A stretch of 64,000 nt of DNA, from the NCBI GenBank assembly GCA_036381235.1, contig DASVDE010000004.1:62001-126000 (forward strand), given 5' to 3'. The position numbers and the translations under genes were made by a program. Source of the DNA: DASVDE01 sp036381235 (GTDB lineage Bacteria; Actinomycetota; Thermoleophilia; Solirubrobacterales; 70-9). The notes beneath the pieces were generated by a model, which saw nothing but the letters and a program-made list of their open reading frames with translations, was not told the origin of the DNA and searched no databases. Shown here one piece after another: positions 42,642 through 50,132 of this stretch (the stretch's first letter is position 1; each line of letters starts with the position of its first letter).

Positions 42642-44515
42642 GGGACGCTTTCCGCCTCTTCGCGTCCGTGTGGCGGCTGCTCCGCGGCGAGGACCAGCGC
42701 GGCCGCAAGGTGCGCTGGATGATCGGCCTGCTGCGGCCCTATCGAGGCAAGGTGGCGCTGATGTTCGTCGCCCTGCTGTTCGCCACCGCCGCCGGCCTCG
42801 CCCCTCCCTACCTCGCCGGCCTCGCCGTCGACGAGGGGATCGTCGCCAAGGATGTCGGCGCGCTGGACCGGATCGTCGTCGCCTTCGTCGGCGTCGCCAT
42901 CGTCTACGCGGCCGCCACCTACCTGCAGACATACCTGGTCGGCTGGGTCGGGACGCGCGCCCTACAGGACCTGCGCGAGCGCGTCTTCGCCCACCTGCAG
43001 AGGATGTCGATCGGCTTCTTTACCCGGCGCAGCCCGGGTGTGCTGATCAGCCGCATGACGAACGACATCGAGGCGCTCAACCAGCTCGTCACCGGCGGCG
43101 TGGTGACGATGTTCTCCAGCACCCTGACCCTCGTCGGCGTCGTCGTCATCCTGCTGGCGCTGGACGTGAAGCTGGCGCTGGTCACCTTCGTCACCTTCCC
43201 GCTGCTGGCGGCCGCCAGCGTGATCTTCCGGATCGCCTCCCACGGTGCCTACAAGGCGACCCGGGAGCGAATCGCAGCAGTCACCGCCTACCTGCAGGAG
43301 ACGCTGAGCGGAGTGCGGGTGGTGCGCAGCTTCGGTCAGGAGCCGCGCCACGCGACGGCGATGACCGAGCTGAACGAGGCCAACCGTGAGGCAAACATGA
43401 AGACTGTCTACCTCAATGCCTCCTACTTCCCGGCTGTCGAGCTGCTCTCCGCCGTCGGCACCGCGGCGATCATTCTCTACGGTGGCGCCCTGGCGATCGA
43501 CGACGCCATCCAGATCGGCGTGATCGTCGCCTTCATCGGCTACCTGGCCACCTTCTTCGACCCGATTCAGCAGCTCTCCCAGCTCTACACGACCTACCAG
43601 CAGGGGATGGCGGCGCTGGACAAGATCTTCGACCTGCTCGACACCGAGCCCGACATGGTCGACGCACCGGAAGCGATCGACCCCGGAACGCTGTGCGGCG
43701 AAATACGCATGGACCATGTTTGGTTCGGATACCACCCGGTAGCGCGGACGCGGGAGCGAGCGAGCGAGATCGCCGGTGATGATGAGCGCGAGCGAGCGGG
43801 AGCAGAGCAGCTGCCGGTTGATTCTTGGGCGCTGCGCGATGTCGACCTGCACGTGCCGCCGGGGCAGACGCTCGCGCTGGTCGGCTCGACAGGGGCGGGC
43901 AAGTCGACCTTCGCCAAGCTCGTCGCCCGTTTCTATGACCCGCAGAGGGGGACGGTCTCCATCGACGGGCACGACCTGCGCGGGGTGCAGCAGCGGGCGC
44001 TGCGGCGCCAGCTCGGAATCGTGCCGCAGGAGGGATTCCTCTTCTCCGGCAGCGTGCGCGAGAACATCGCCTTCGGCCGACCCGAGGCGACGCTGGAGGA
44101 GATCGAGGCGGCTGTGTCCGCAGTCGGGGCGACCGATTTCGTGGCGGCGCTACCCGCTGGGATCGAGACCGAGGTCGGCGAGCGAGGGGTGCAGCTATCT
44201 GCCGGCCAGCGCCAGCTGGTCGCCTTCGCGCGGGCATTGTTGGCCGAGCCGCGAATCCTGATCCTCGACGAGGCGACCTCGAACGTCGACGTGCGCACCG
44301 AGAAGACGATCGAGAAGGGACTCGAGCGGTTGCTGGCCGGGCGTACCGCGATCGTCATCGCCCACCGCCTCTCGACGATCCGCCGCGCCGGCAAGATCGT
44401 CGTGCTGGATGGAGGTCGGATCGCCGAGATGGGCACCCACGAGGAGCTGATCGACGCTGGCGGTCCCTACTCCAGGCTCTACGGAGCCTGGGCGAAGTCT
44501 TCCTCAGCTGCCTGA
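42638..44515 (+). CDS. ABC exporter half-transporter, catalytic subunit with repeat insertion
   Basis: A 625-residue half-exporter with Walker A GSTGAGKST (about 416), Walker B ILILDEATS (about 540, catalytic Glu kept) and signature LSAGQRQL. The altered signature (LSAGQ) pairs with the Asp-substituted Walker B of the first subunit, so both departures lie in the same composite site. Its ATG overlaps the first gene's stop by four bases. A charged insertion at about residues 368-392 (RTRERASEIAGDDERERAG) splits the first beta hairpin of the ATPase domain and is encoded by the dispersed repeat. The stop codon lies in a 17-bp inverted-repeat arm. Confidence 0.9.
   Translation: MRDAFRLFASVWRLLRGEDQRGRKVRWMIGLLRPYRGKVALMFVALLFATAAGLAPPYLAGLAVDEGIVAKDVGALDRIVVAFVGVAIVYAAATYLQTYLVGWVGTRALQDLRERVFAHLQRMSIGFFTRRSPGVLISRMTNDIEALNQLVTGGVVTMFSSTLTLVGVVVILLALDVKLALVTFVTFPLLAAASVIFRIASHGAYKATRERIAAVTAYLQETLSGVRVVRSFGQEPRHATAMTELNEANREANMKTVYLNASYFPAVELLSAVGTAAIILYGGALAIDDAIQIGVIVAFIGYLATFFDPIQQLSQLYTTYQQGMAALDKIFDLLDTEPDMVDAPEAIDPGTLCGEIRMDHVWFGYHPVARTRERASEIAGDDERERAGAEQLPVDSWALRDVDLHVPPGQTLALVGSTGAGKSTFAKLVARFYDPQRGTVSIDGHDLRGVQQRALRRQLGIVPQEGFLFSGSVRENIAFGRPEATLEEIEAAVSAVGATDFVAALPAGIETEVGERGVQLSAGQRQLVAFARALLAEPRILILDEATSNVDVRTEKTIEKGLERLLAGRTAIVIAHRLSTIRRAGKIVVLDGGRIAEMGTHEELIDAGGPYSRLYGAWAKSSSAA
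43742..43815 (+). repeat. dispersed ~75-nt repeat, copy 2 (in frame inside the ABC gene)
   Basis: Contains GGACGCGGGAGCGAG, GAGATCGCCGG, TGATGATGAGCGCG and GCGGGAGCAGAG in the same order as the aroKB and tsaE copies. Here it lies within coding sequence, keeps the frame and adds about 25 residues. Confidence 0.7.
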
Positions 44516-44616
44516 GCGGGTCGAGAACCAAGCGGCTCGGCGGACGCAGGGAACGTGGCGTGCTCTGCACGCGAGCGACCGAGGACTCCGAGATGCGCCG
44601 GTTCTCGACCCGCTCA
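44513..44616. terminator. convergent-gene inverted repeat carrying both stop codons
   Basis: TGAGCGGGTCGAGAACC at 44513-44529 is exactly complementary to 44600-44616. The first TGA is the stop of the ABC gene and the complement of the last three bases is the stop of the convergent lipoprotein gene. The 70-base interval contains an inner hairpin GCGTGC-TCT-GCACGC (44558-44572). It could act as a bidirectional terminator; there is no U tract. Confidence 0.6.
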
Positions 44617-45327
44617 GCCGGGGCCGATGCCGCCGGAGGAGCCACCGCTCGTACCCCCGCCCGCGGTCGATCCTCCGCCGGCGGAGCCGCCGCCCGTGCT
44701 GCCCGCGGTGCCACCCGCAGCCCCACCTGTGCTGGGCGCGGGGGTGGGTGTCGGGGCGGGTGTCGTCGGCGCAACCGGCGTAGTGGTGGTGGTCGTCGCC
44801 GAGGAGGACGGAGTTGTGGTCGTCGACGTCGCCGAGGGGGCGCTGGGCTCCTGGCCGCACTCCTGGAAGCCGTATGACTGCGCAGCCAGCTGAAAGTCGC
44901 TCAGGGCGGAGTCGGCTTCGGCCTGGGCCGTACTGAGCGCGGCGCTGTCGCCGCGCTCGTCGGCGAGCTTGACATCGCTCTCCGCCTGGGAGAGAGCGTC
45001 GCCGGCACTGGTCACCTCGCTGTAGCCGGAGTCGTCCTCCGACGTGCCGAGCCCCCTCAGGCTGCTGACCATCCCCATGTAGAGGTCGGCGACCTGGCCG
45101 ACCTGGCCACTGGTGTCGGTGGAGCTGCCCACCGCGCCGACGGCGGCATTCACCTCGGCGCAGATCGCGTCCCCCTGGGCGATCAGCTCGTCCTTGCTCA
45201 GCGACGGCGTCGTCGTGGCCGTCGCGACCGGAGCAGACGCGGTCGTATCGCTGTCGCCCCCACCACCACAGCCCGCAAGCGCCAGAGCAGCTGCTGCAGC
45301 AACGATCAGGAGCGTCCGCAGGTTCAT
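44614..45327 (-). CDS. lipoprotein with helical domain and Thr/Pro/Gly-rich tail
   Basis: A 237-residue protein: signal and lipobox LALAGCGGGG (Cys near 20), a helical domain (about 45-160) with a conserved-looking pair of cysteines (DAICAEV, QECGQE), then a Thr/Pro and Gly/Ser low-complexity tail that would span the cell wall. The cysteine spacing and Ala-rich helices are typical of actinobacterial surface lipoproteins without known function. It follows tRNA-Gln on the same strand. Confidence 0.75.
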   Translation of the reverse strand: MNLRTLLIVAAAAALALAGCGGGGDSDTTASAPVATATTTPSLSKDELIAQGDAICAEVNAAVGAVGSSTDTSGQVGQVADLYMGMVSSLRGLGTSEDDSGYSEVTSAGDALSQAESDVKLADERGDSAALSTAQAEADSALSDFQLAAQSYGFQECGQEPSAPSATSTTTTPSSSATTTTTTPVAPTTPAPTPTPAPSTGGAAGGTAGSTGGGSAGGGSTAGGGTSGGSSGGIGPG

Positions 45328-45378
45328 CAAGTCGCGAACCTAGCAAAGCGCTTAGACGGCTCAGTGCCAGATCTGCAG

Positions 45379-45449
45379 CTGCGGCCCAGGGACTCGAACC
45401 CCGACTACCTCGTCCAGAGCGAGGCGTGCTGCCATTACACCAGGCCGCA
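45379..45449 (-). tRNA. tRNA-Gln (CTG anticodon)
   Basis: A 71-nt cloverleaf on the minus strand: acceptor TGCGGCC with GGCCGCA, anticodon arm CCTCG-CTCTGGA-CGAGG (anticodon CTG), T-arm with TTCGAGT, discriminator G, no encoded CCA. It lies between the lipoprotein gene and the FAD reductase gene. Confidence 0.92.
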
Positions 45450-45458
45450 AGGAGATGC

Positions 45459-46691
45459 TCAGGATATCGACGCCAGGTCGCTGTCGGGGTCGGCAATCTC
45501 CTCTTTGAGGGCGGAGACGTCTGTGCCGTCGGCCAGCAGGCGGCGGGCTTCGGCCAGGTCCTCGGAACGCTCAACGCTGAGGCAGCCGGCTACGCGGTCG
45601 TCCTTCAGGTACCAGACGGAGAACTCGCCACCGTCGCGGTCGCCGCGCCAGATCTCTTCGTCCCAATCGAAGGCCGGGCCGACGTACTCCAGGCTCGCCC
45701 AGTCGGCGAGGTCGCTGAAGAAATAGGGAACGACGTCATAGTCGCGATCGTCGCCGAGCATGTTGCCCGCCGCGTGCATTCCCTGCTGCATCGCCACGTC
45801 CCAGTGCTCGACCCGCAACCGCCGGCCGTGGACGACGCTGTCATAGGAGCAGCAGTCGCCGGCGGCGTAGATGCCCTCGGCGGAGGTCTGCAGCTTCGAG
45901 TCGCAGACGATGCCGTCGTCGACCTCCAGCCCCGCCCGCTGGGCCAGCATCGCATCGGCTCGCACCCCGGCGCCGACCACGACCGCGTCGCACTCGATCG
46001 CGCGGCCGCTCTTGGTCAGCACCGCCTTCACCCGACCGTCGCCCTCGAAGGCCTCCAGCTCCTCGCCGCCCAGCACCTCGATCCCGTGCGATTCGAGCCG
46101 CTCCTGAAACCAGCGCCCGGCATCGGCGCCGAAGGTCCGCGACAAGGCCACGTCCTCCATCATCACGATCGTGCACTTCGTCCCCCGCGCGGTCAGCGAG
46201 GCGGCAACCTCGCTGCCGATGTAGCTGCCGCCGATCAGCACCACGTGCTCGGCCGCCTCCGCGTCAGCCCGAATCGCATCGGAGTTGCCGTAGGCGCGCA
46301 AGTAGTGGACCCCCTCGTTCTCGGCGCCCTCGACCCGCAGGATGTTGACCATCGCCCCGGTTCCGAGCAGCGCCTTGCCGAAGGCCACCTCCTCGCCGCC
46401 CTGGAGCTTCGCCGTCCGCTCCTCGGGGTCGAGCGACATCACATTGCAGCTGCTCAGCAGCTCGACCCCGTTCTCCTCATACCAGGACTGCGGCTGGACG
46501 TATGCGTCGGCGCGCTCCGCCTCCCCGCGCAGATACTCCTTGGAGAGCGGCGGGCGCTCGTAGGGGGGCTCGGGCTCCCGTCCCACCAGCAGAATCGAGC
46601 CGGCGGCACCGCGCTTGCGCAACTCCGTGGCGCAGTGGGCGGAAGCCATGCCGCCTCCGATCAGCAGGAAATCGACCTCGCGATCAGCCAT
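45459..46691 (-). CDS. AIF/ferredoxin reductase-type NAD(P)H:FAD oxidoreductase
   Basis: A 410-residue flavoprotein: FAD loop FLLIGGGMASAHCA at the start, PPLSKEYLRGEAER near 50, the NAD loop VVLIGGSYIGSEVAASL near 145 and YAAGDCCSYDS near the end. The C-terminal small domain is present. This is the apoptosis-inducing-factor/benzene dioxygenase reductase group; electron acceptor unknown. It overlaps the downstream end of the trkA gene by eight bases, so it belongs to the transport operon. Confidence 0.85.
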   Translation of the reverse strand: MADREVDFLLIGGGMASAHCATELRKRGAAGSILLVGREPEPPYERPPLSKEYLRGEAERADAYVQPQSWYEENGVELLSSCNVMSLDPEERTAKLQGGEEVAFGKALLGTGAMVNILRVEGAENEGVHYLRAYGNSDAIRADAEAAEHVVLIGGSYIGSEVAASLTARGTKCTIVMMEDVALSRTFGADAGRWFQERLESHGIEVLGGEELEAFEGDGRVKAVLTKSGRAIECDAVVVGAGVRADAMLAQRAGLEVDDGIVCDSKLQTSAEGIYAAGDCCSYDSVVHGRRLRVEHWDVAMQQGMHAAGNMLGDDRDYDVVPYFFSDLADWASLEYVGPAFDWDEEIWRGDRDGGEFSVWYLKDDRVAGCLSVERSEDLAEARRLLADGTDVSALKEEIADPDSDLASIS

Positions 46692-47367
46692 CGCCCGTGG
46701 CGCCGTTGGTCTCCGATCCGAACAATTCCTTCAGGTCCTCCTCCTTACCCGGATCGAGCACCGCCAACACCTCGTCGCCCGCCTGGAGCACAGTGTCCGG
46801 GCCGGGCACGAAGCCCTTGCCCTCGCGCAGCACCGAGATCAAAAGGCTCCCCTCGGGCATGCTCAGGTCGCCGACCCGGCGCCCGGTCACACGGCAATCC
46901 TGGCCGAGCAACATCTCGATGATCTCCAGCTGCTCCTCCTGCAGATCGAGCAGGTGGACCAGCCCATACTCGGGCACCTCGTGCTCGATCAGGCGCAGGA
47001 TCAGGTCGGTGGCCGAAACGGTAGGTCTCACCCCGAGCAGCTCGAAGTGCTCCTTGTTGCGGGGATTATTGACCCGGGCGATCACCTGGTCGATCTGGTA
47101 CTTCTCCCGCGCCACCTGGCAGATGAGCATGTTGTCCTCGTCGTCGCCGGTCACCGCGATCACCATGTCGGCGCGCTGGATTCCAGCTCGCTCCAGGACC
47201 CATAGCTCGGAGGCGTCGCCGTACTGGACGTTGTGCTCCAGCTCCTGCTCAACCGTCAGGTAGCGCCGGCGATTGCTCTCGATCGTCGTCACCTCGTGGT
47301 TCTTCTCGAGCAGCTCGCGAGCGAGGTTCCAACCCACCTTGCCTGCCCCGACGACGATGATGTACAT
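46684..47367 (-). CDS. TrkA family protein with RCK_N and RCK_C domains
   Basis: A 227-residue cytosolic gating subunit. The nucleotide loop is IIVVGAGKVGWNLA, the strand-end acid is Glu in TTIESNRR, and DASELWVLERAGIQRADMV is the second RCK_N part. The RCK_C domain is about 130-220. Such proteins bind NAD(H), ATP/ADP or cyclic di-AMP and open K+ channels. Here the permeases are APC-USP proteins instead of TrkH. It is 20 bases after the second TrkA gene. Confidence 0.9.
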   Translation of the reverse strand: MYIIVVGAGKVGWNLARELLEKNHEVTTIESNRRRYLTVEQELEHNVQYGDASELWVLERAGIQRADMVIAVTGDDEDNMLICQVAREKYQIDQVIARVNNPRNKEHFELLGVRPTVSATDLILRLIEHEVPEYGLVHLLDLQEEQLEIIEMLLGQDCRVTGRRVGDLSMPEGSLLISVLREGKGFVPGPDTVLQAGDEVLAVLDPGKEEDLKELFGSETNGATGDG

Positions 47368-47387
47368 GCGGCTCCCTGCTCCCCGGC

Positions 47388-47852
47388 CTAAGCGGCTTCC
47401 GCCGAGTTGTCAGGGCCTCCGCCGCGCCCGACTCCCTCGCGAACGGCTCCCTCGAGCATGTCGATCGCGATCCTGGTCGGGCAGACGGTATGCAGGCCCT
47501 GGCGCTCGTACCACTCCGCTCGCAGCGGATCGAGGATGCGGGCGATGACGGTCGGCACCTTGTAGCGGCGCTGAGCTATCTGTGCGATCACGATGTTCGT
47601 GTTGTCGCCGTCGGTGGAGGCGATGAAGGCGTCGGCCTGCTCGATCCCGGCGGCGACAAGGGCATCGGTCTCCAGACCGGCGCCAACGGTGAAATGACCG
47701 CCGAGGTCCTCCCAGCTCTTCTCGAGCCCGACCTCGAGCCGGGCATGGGATTCCGGGTCCTCGTCGAGGCAGGAGACCTCGTGGCCTTCCCGCAGCATGG
47801 TTCGCGCGACAGAGGATCCGACTCGGCCACAGCCGACGATCAGGATGAACAT
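47388..47852 (-). CDS. TrkA-N (RCK_N only) protein
   Basis: A 154-residue Rossmann protein with the loop ILIVGCGRVGSSVAR, the ribose-binding acid in CLDEDPES and a GLETDALVAAGIEQADAFIASTDGD segment. The RCK_C domain is missing. It sits between an APC-USP permease (ten bases upstream) and the two-domain TrkA protein, suggesting the two make a mixed gating ring. Confidence 0.88.
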   Translation of the reverse strand: MFILIVGCGRVGSSVARTMLREGHEVSCLDEDPESHARLEVGLEKSWEDLGGHFTVGAGLETDALVAAGIEQADAFIASTDGDNTNIVIAQIAQRRYKVPTVIARILDPLRAEWYERQGLHTVCPTRIAIDMLEGAVREGVGRGGGPDNSAEAA

Positions 47853-47862
47853 AGCCCTGATA

Positions 47863-49854
47863 CTAGTGGCCGGCAGGCGCCTCGGCGGGCGCCTCCTCGG
47901 AAGCTTCCGGAGGGGCCGTCAGGAGGACGCGACAGGGTGCCTTTTTCAGCACGTACTCCGTCGCCGCGCCGACCTCCGCCGGCTTCGCGGCGCCGATCCC
48001 GCCCAGCATGGCGCCGCCTCGGATCTTGCTCGGTGGCTCGGCGCCCATCACGATCGCCTCCGATCGATGGCGTCGCGCTGCCTCGACGATCCCGGCGCCG
48101 ACTTCGCGTGAGCGAACGACCTCGGCGCCGACCTCGACGTCCTCGTACTCCTCGCCCACATCCGTGGCGCGGCGCAGCGCGCGCTGCGCCTCCTCCTCCA
48201 CCTCTGCCGGCAGCTCAGCATCGAGCGGCAAGGCAAGCGGGACCGCCAGCACATAGACCAGCGCGACGGAGGAGTCCTCGGCCGTGCCGTCAGCCGCCTC
48301 CTGCTCCGCCGCCGCCAACCGCCCCGCGGTGGCGACGATGTCGTCGTCGAGCTTCGTCCCGAACACCGGCACGAGGATCTTCCTGAAGGCGACCTCGGGA
48401 ACCTGCTTGGTCAACGCCTTCTCGGTCACCGAGACACGCTTGGTCAGCGTCGTCCCCTCGAAGACCTTGCGATAGACGACGTAGAAGAGGAGCCCGAACG
48501 CCATCCAACCGCCGCCCACCCAGCGAGCCGTGTCGTGATAGCCGAGCACGCTGAGGAAGGCGAGGCCGCTTACCACGGCGGCGATCAGCGCCGGCAAAGG
48601 CAGCATCGCTCCCCGCCAGGGCACCTCCCAGGGAACCCGGAATGGTCGCGGCCGATCGGGGTCGCGCACCCGCAGCCGCACGATCGAGAGGTGGGCGATG
48701 GTGATCGCCAGCGTCGCGCCGAAGGCGTAGATGCCGGCCAGGAGCTTCACGTCGGTCGGCGCCACCAGCCCGATCGCGATCACGCCGGAGATGACGATCG
48801 CCACGTAAGGGGTCGTGTGGCGTCTGCCCAGCTTGCCCAGCCAGCTGGGAATCTGTCGATTGATCGCCAGCGTGTAGATGTGGCGGGAGACGCCGAGCAT
48901 CGACGTGTTCGCCGCCCAGAAGAGGACCGGCGCGGCAATCAGCGCCACCATCCAGCGCATCGTGTCGGCCACCCAGGCAGGGTGGTACGCGGAGACCACC
49001 CCCAGCACCGGCTCCTCGACGAATCGATTGCCGAGCGCCGTCTCAGGCCCCTGCGGGCCGGCGACGACCGGCACCGCCATCAGGGCTATCGCCGCCATCC
49101 CGGCGTAGACGAGCGGCACCGCGACGGCCCCCAGCGAGACGACGCGCTTGAGGTCGCGCGGATGGACGTCGATGTCGGGCGCCAGGTCCGAGGCGGCTTC
49201 GATCCCCGCATAGGCGAGCATCGCGACGACGGCGGCGTAGACGACATCCGGAAAGCTGGGGTCGGTGAAGAGGTCGAGCTGCGCCGTGAGGCGATCCGGG
49301 TGCCAGATCGCGAGCGCGCCGACGACGATCACAGCGATCTGTAGCGCAACGTCGGCCAGGGCGAGCACCGCCAGCGAACGCCCCTGGCCGCGCCCGGTGA
49401 CGCCCCGGATATTGAGCAGGCAGGAGGCGGCCACGACAAGCGCGGCGATGCCGATCTCCCAGCCCGGCTTGGCGAAGTCGGCGGAAACCGGCTCCAGGTA
49501 GTGGGGAACCGAGATCGCCGCCAGAGCGATCACGATCAGGTAGTCGATCAGGATCGCCCAGCCGGCGATGAAGGCGATCAGCTCGTTGAATGCGTGACGG
49601 GCGAAGGTCGAGGATCCCCCCCGCTCGCGAAACATCGCCCCGCCCTCGACGTAGCTGAGCGTGGTCAACACGAAGAGCAACCCGGCCGCGAGGAAGATCA
49701 GCGGCGTCAGGCCGAGCCCGCGATCGGCGACCACGCCGAGCGCGAAGTAGATCGAGAACCCGACCGCCGAGTAGACCGCCGCAAACAGCCAGGGAACGCC
49801 GAGGCTGCGCTGGATCAGCGGCTCCGGACGGTCGGGTCTCTCCTCCTGGTTCAC
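47863..49854 (-). CDS. APC superfamily permease with C-terminal USP domain (second copy)
   Basis: A 663-residue protein with about 12 transmembrane helices (1-470) and a cytosolic universal stress-like domain (about 500-640, FRKILVPVFGTKLDD...). This layout is shared by KimA-type potassium importers and by amino acid permeases. Being followed by two TrkA-type genes favours a cation role (inference). The start overlaps the 93-residue membrane-protein gene by four bases. It is diverged from the other copy, so the two are an old duplication. Confidence 0.85.
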   Translation of the reverse strand: MNQEERPDRPEPLIQRSLGVPWLFAAVYSAVGFSIYFALGVVADRGLGLTPLIFLAAGLLFVLTTLSYVEGGAMFRERGGSSTFARHAFNELIAFIAGWAILIDYLIVIALAAISVPHYLEPVSADFAKPGWEIGIAALVVAASCLLNIRGVTGRGQGRSLAVLALADVALQIAVIVVGALAIWHPDRLTAQLDLFTDPSFPDVVYAAVVAMLAYAGIEAASDLAPDIDVHPRDLKRVVSLGAVAVPLVYAGMAAIALMAVPVVAGPQGPETALGNRFVEEPVLGVVSAYHPAWVADTMRWMVALIAAPVLFWAANTSMLGVSRHIYTLAINRQIPSWLGKLGRRHTTPYVAIVISGVIAIGLVAPTDVKLLAGIYAFGATLAITIAHLSIVRLRVRDPDRPRPFRVPWEVPWRGAMLPLPALIAAVVSGLAFLSVLGYHDTARWVGGGWMAFGLLFYVVYRKVFEGTTLTKRVSVTEKALTKQVPEVAFRKILVPVFGTKLDDDIVATAGRLAAAEQEAADGTAEDSSVALVYVLAVPLALPLDAELPAEVEEEAQRALRRATDVGEEYEDVEVGAEVVRSREVGAGIVEAARRHRSEAIVMGAEPPSKIRGGAMLGGIGAAKPAEVGAATEYVLKKAPCRVLLTAPPEASEEAPAEAPAGH

Positions 49855-50132
49855 GAAGGCTCTCGACCGCGGGTCCTGTCACGAGGGGAGGGGGGGCGCT
49901 GCGGGCGGGGCCGTCCTCGACCCCCCCTCCCCTCGCGCCACCCGCGGAAGACGCCGCTGAGCCAGAGACGCGCGACGCCGACGGTCAAGAAAGCGATGCC
50001 GAGGATGGTTCCCTGTGAAAGTGGGCCGCCACCGTTGGCGAAGGTGGTGACGAGGGCCGCCACGCCGACAACTACGAAGACGACCGAGAGGGCGCGGACG
50101 GAGCCTTGGTAGATCCGTTCGGGCGAGGCCAC
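49851..50132 (-). CDS. small membrane protein between the APC permeases
   Basis: A 93-residue protein with two transmembrane helices (about 13-32 and 38-60), then a basic Arg/Gly/Pro-rich tail. Its start is inside the last 61 bases of the upstream APC gene and its stop overlaps the next APC gene. The strict sandwiching suggests a subunit or assembly factor of the permeases. No family recognised. Confidence 0.65.
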   Translation of the reverse strand: MASPERIYQGSVRALSVVFVVVGVAALVTTFANGGGPLSQGTILGIAFLTVGVARLWLSGVFRGWREGRGGRGRPRPQRPPSPRDRTRGREPS

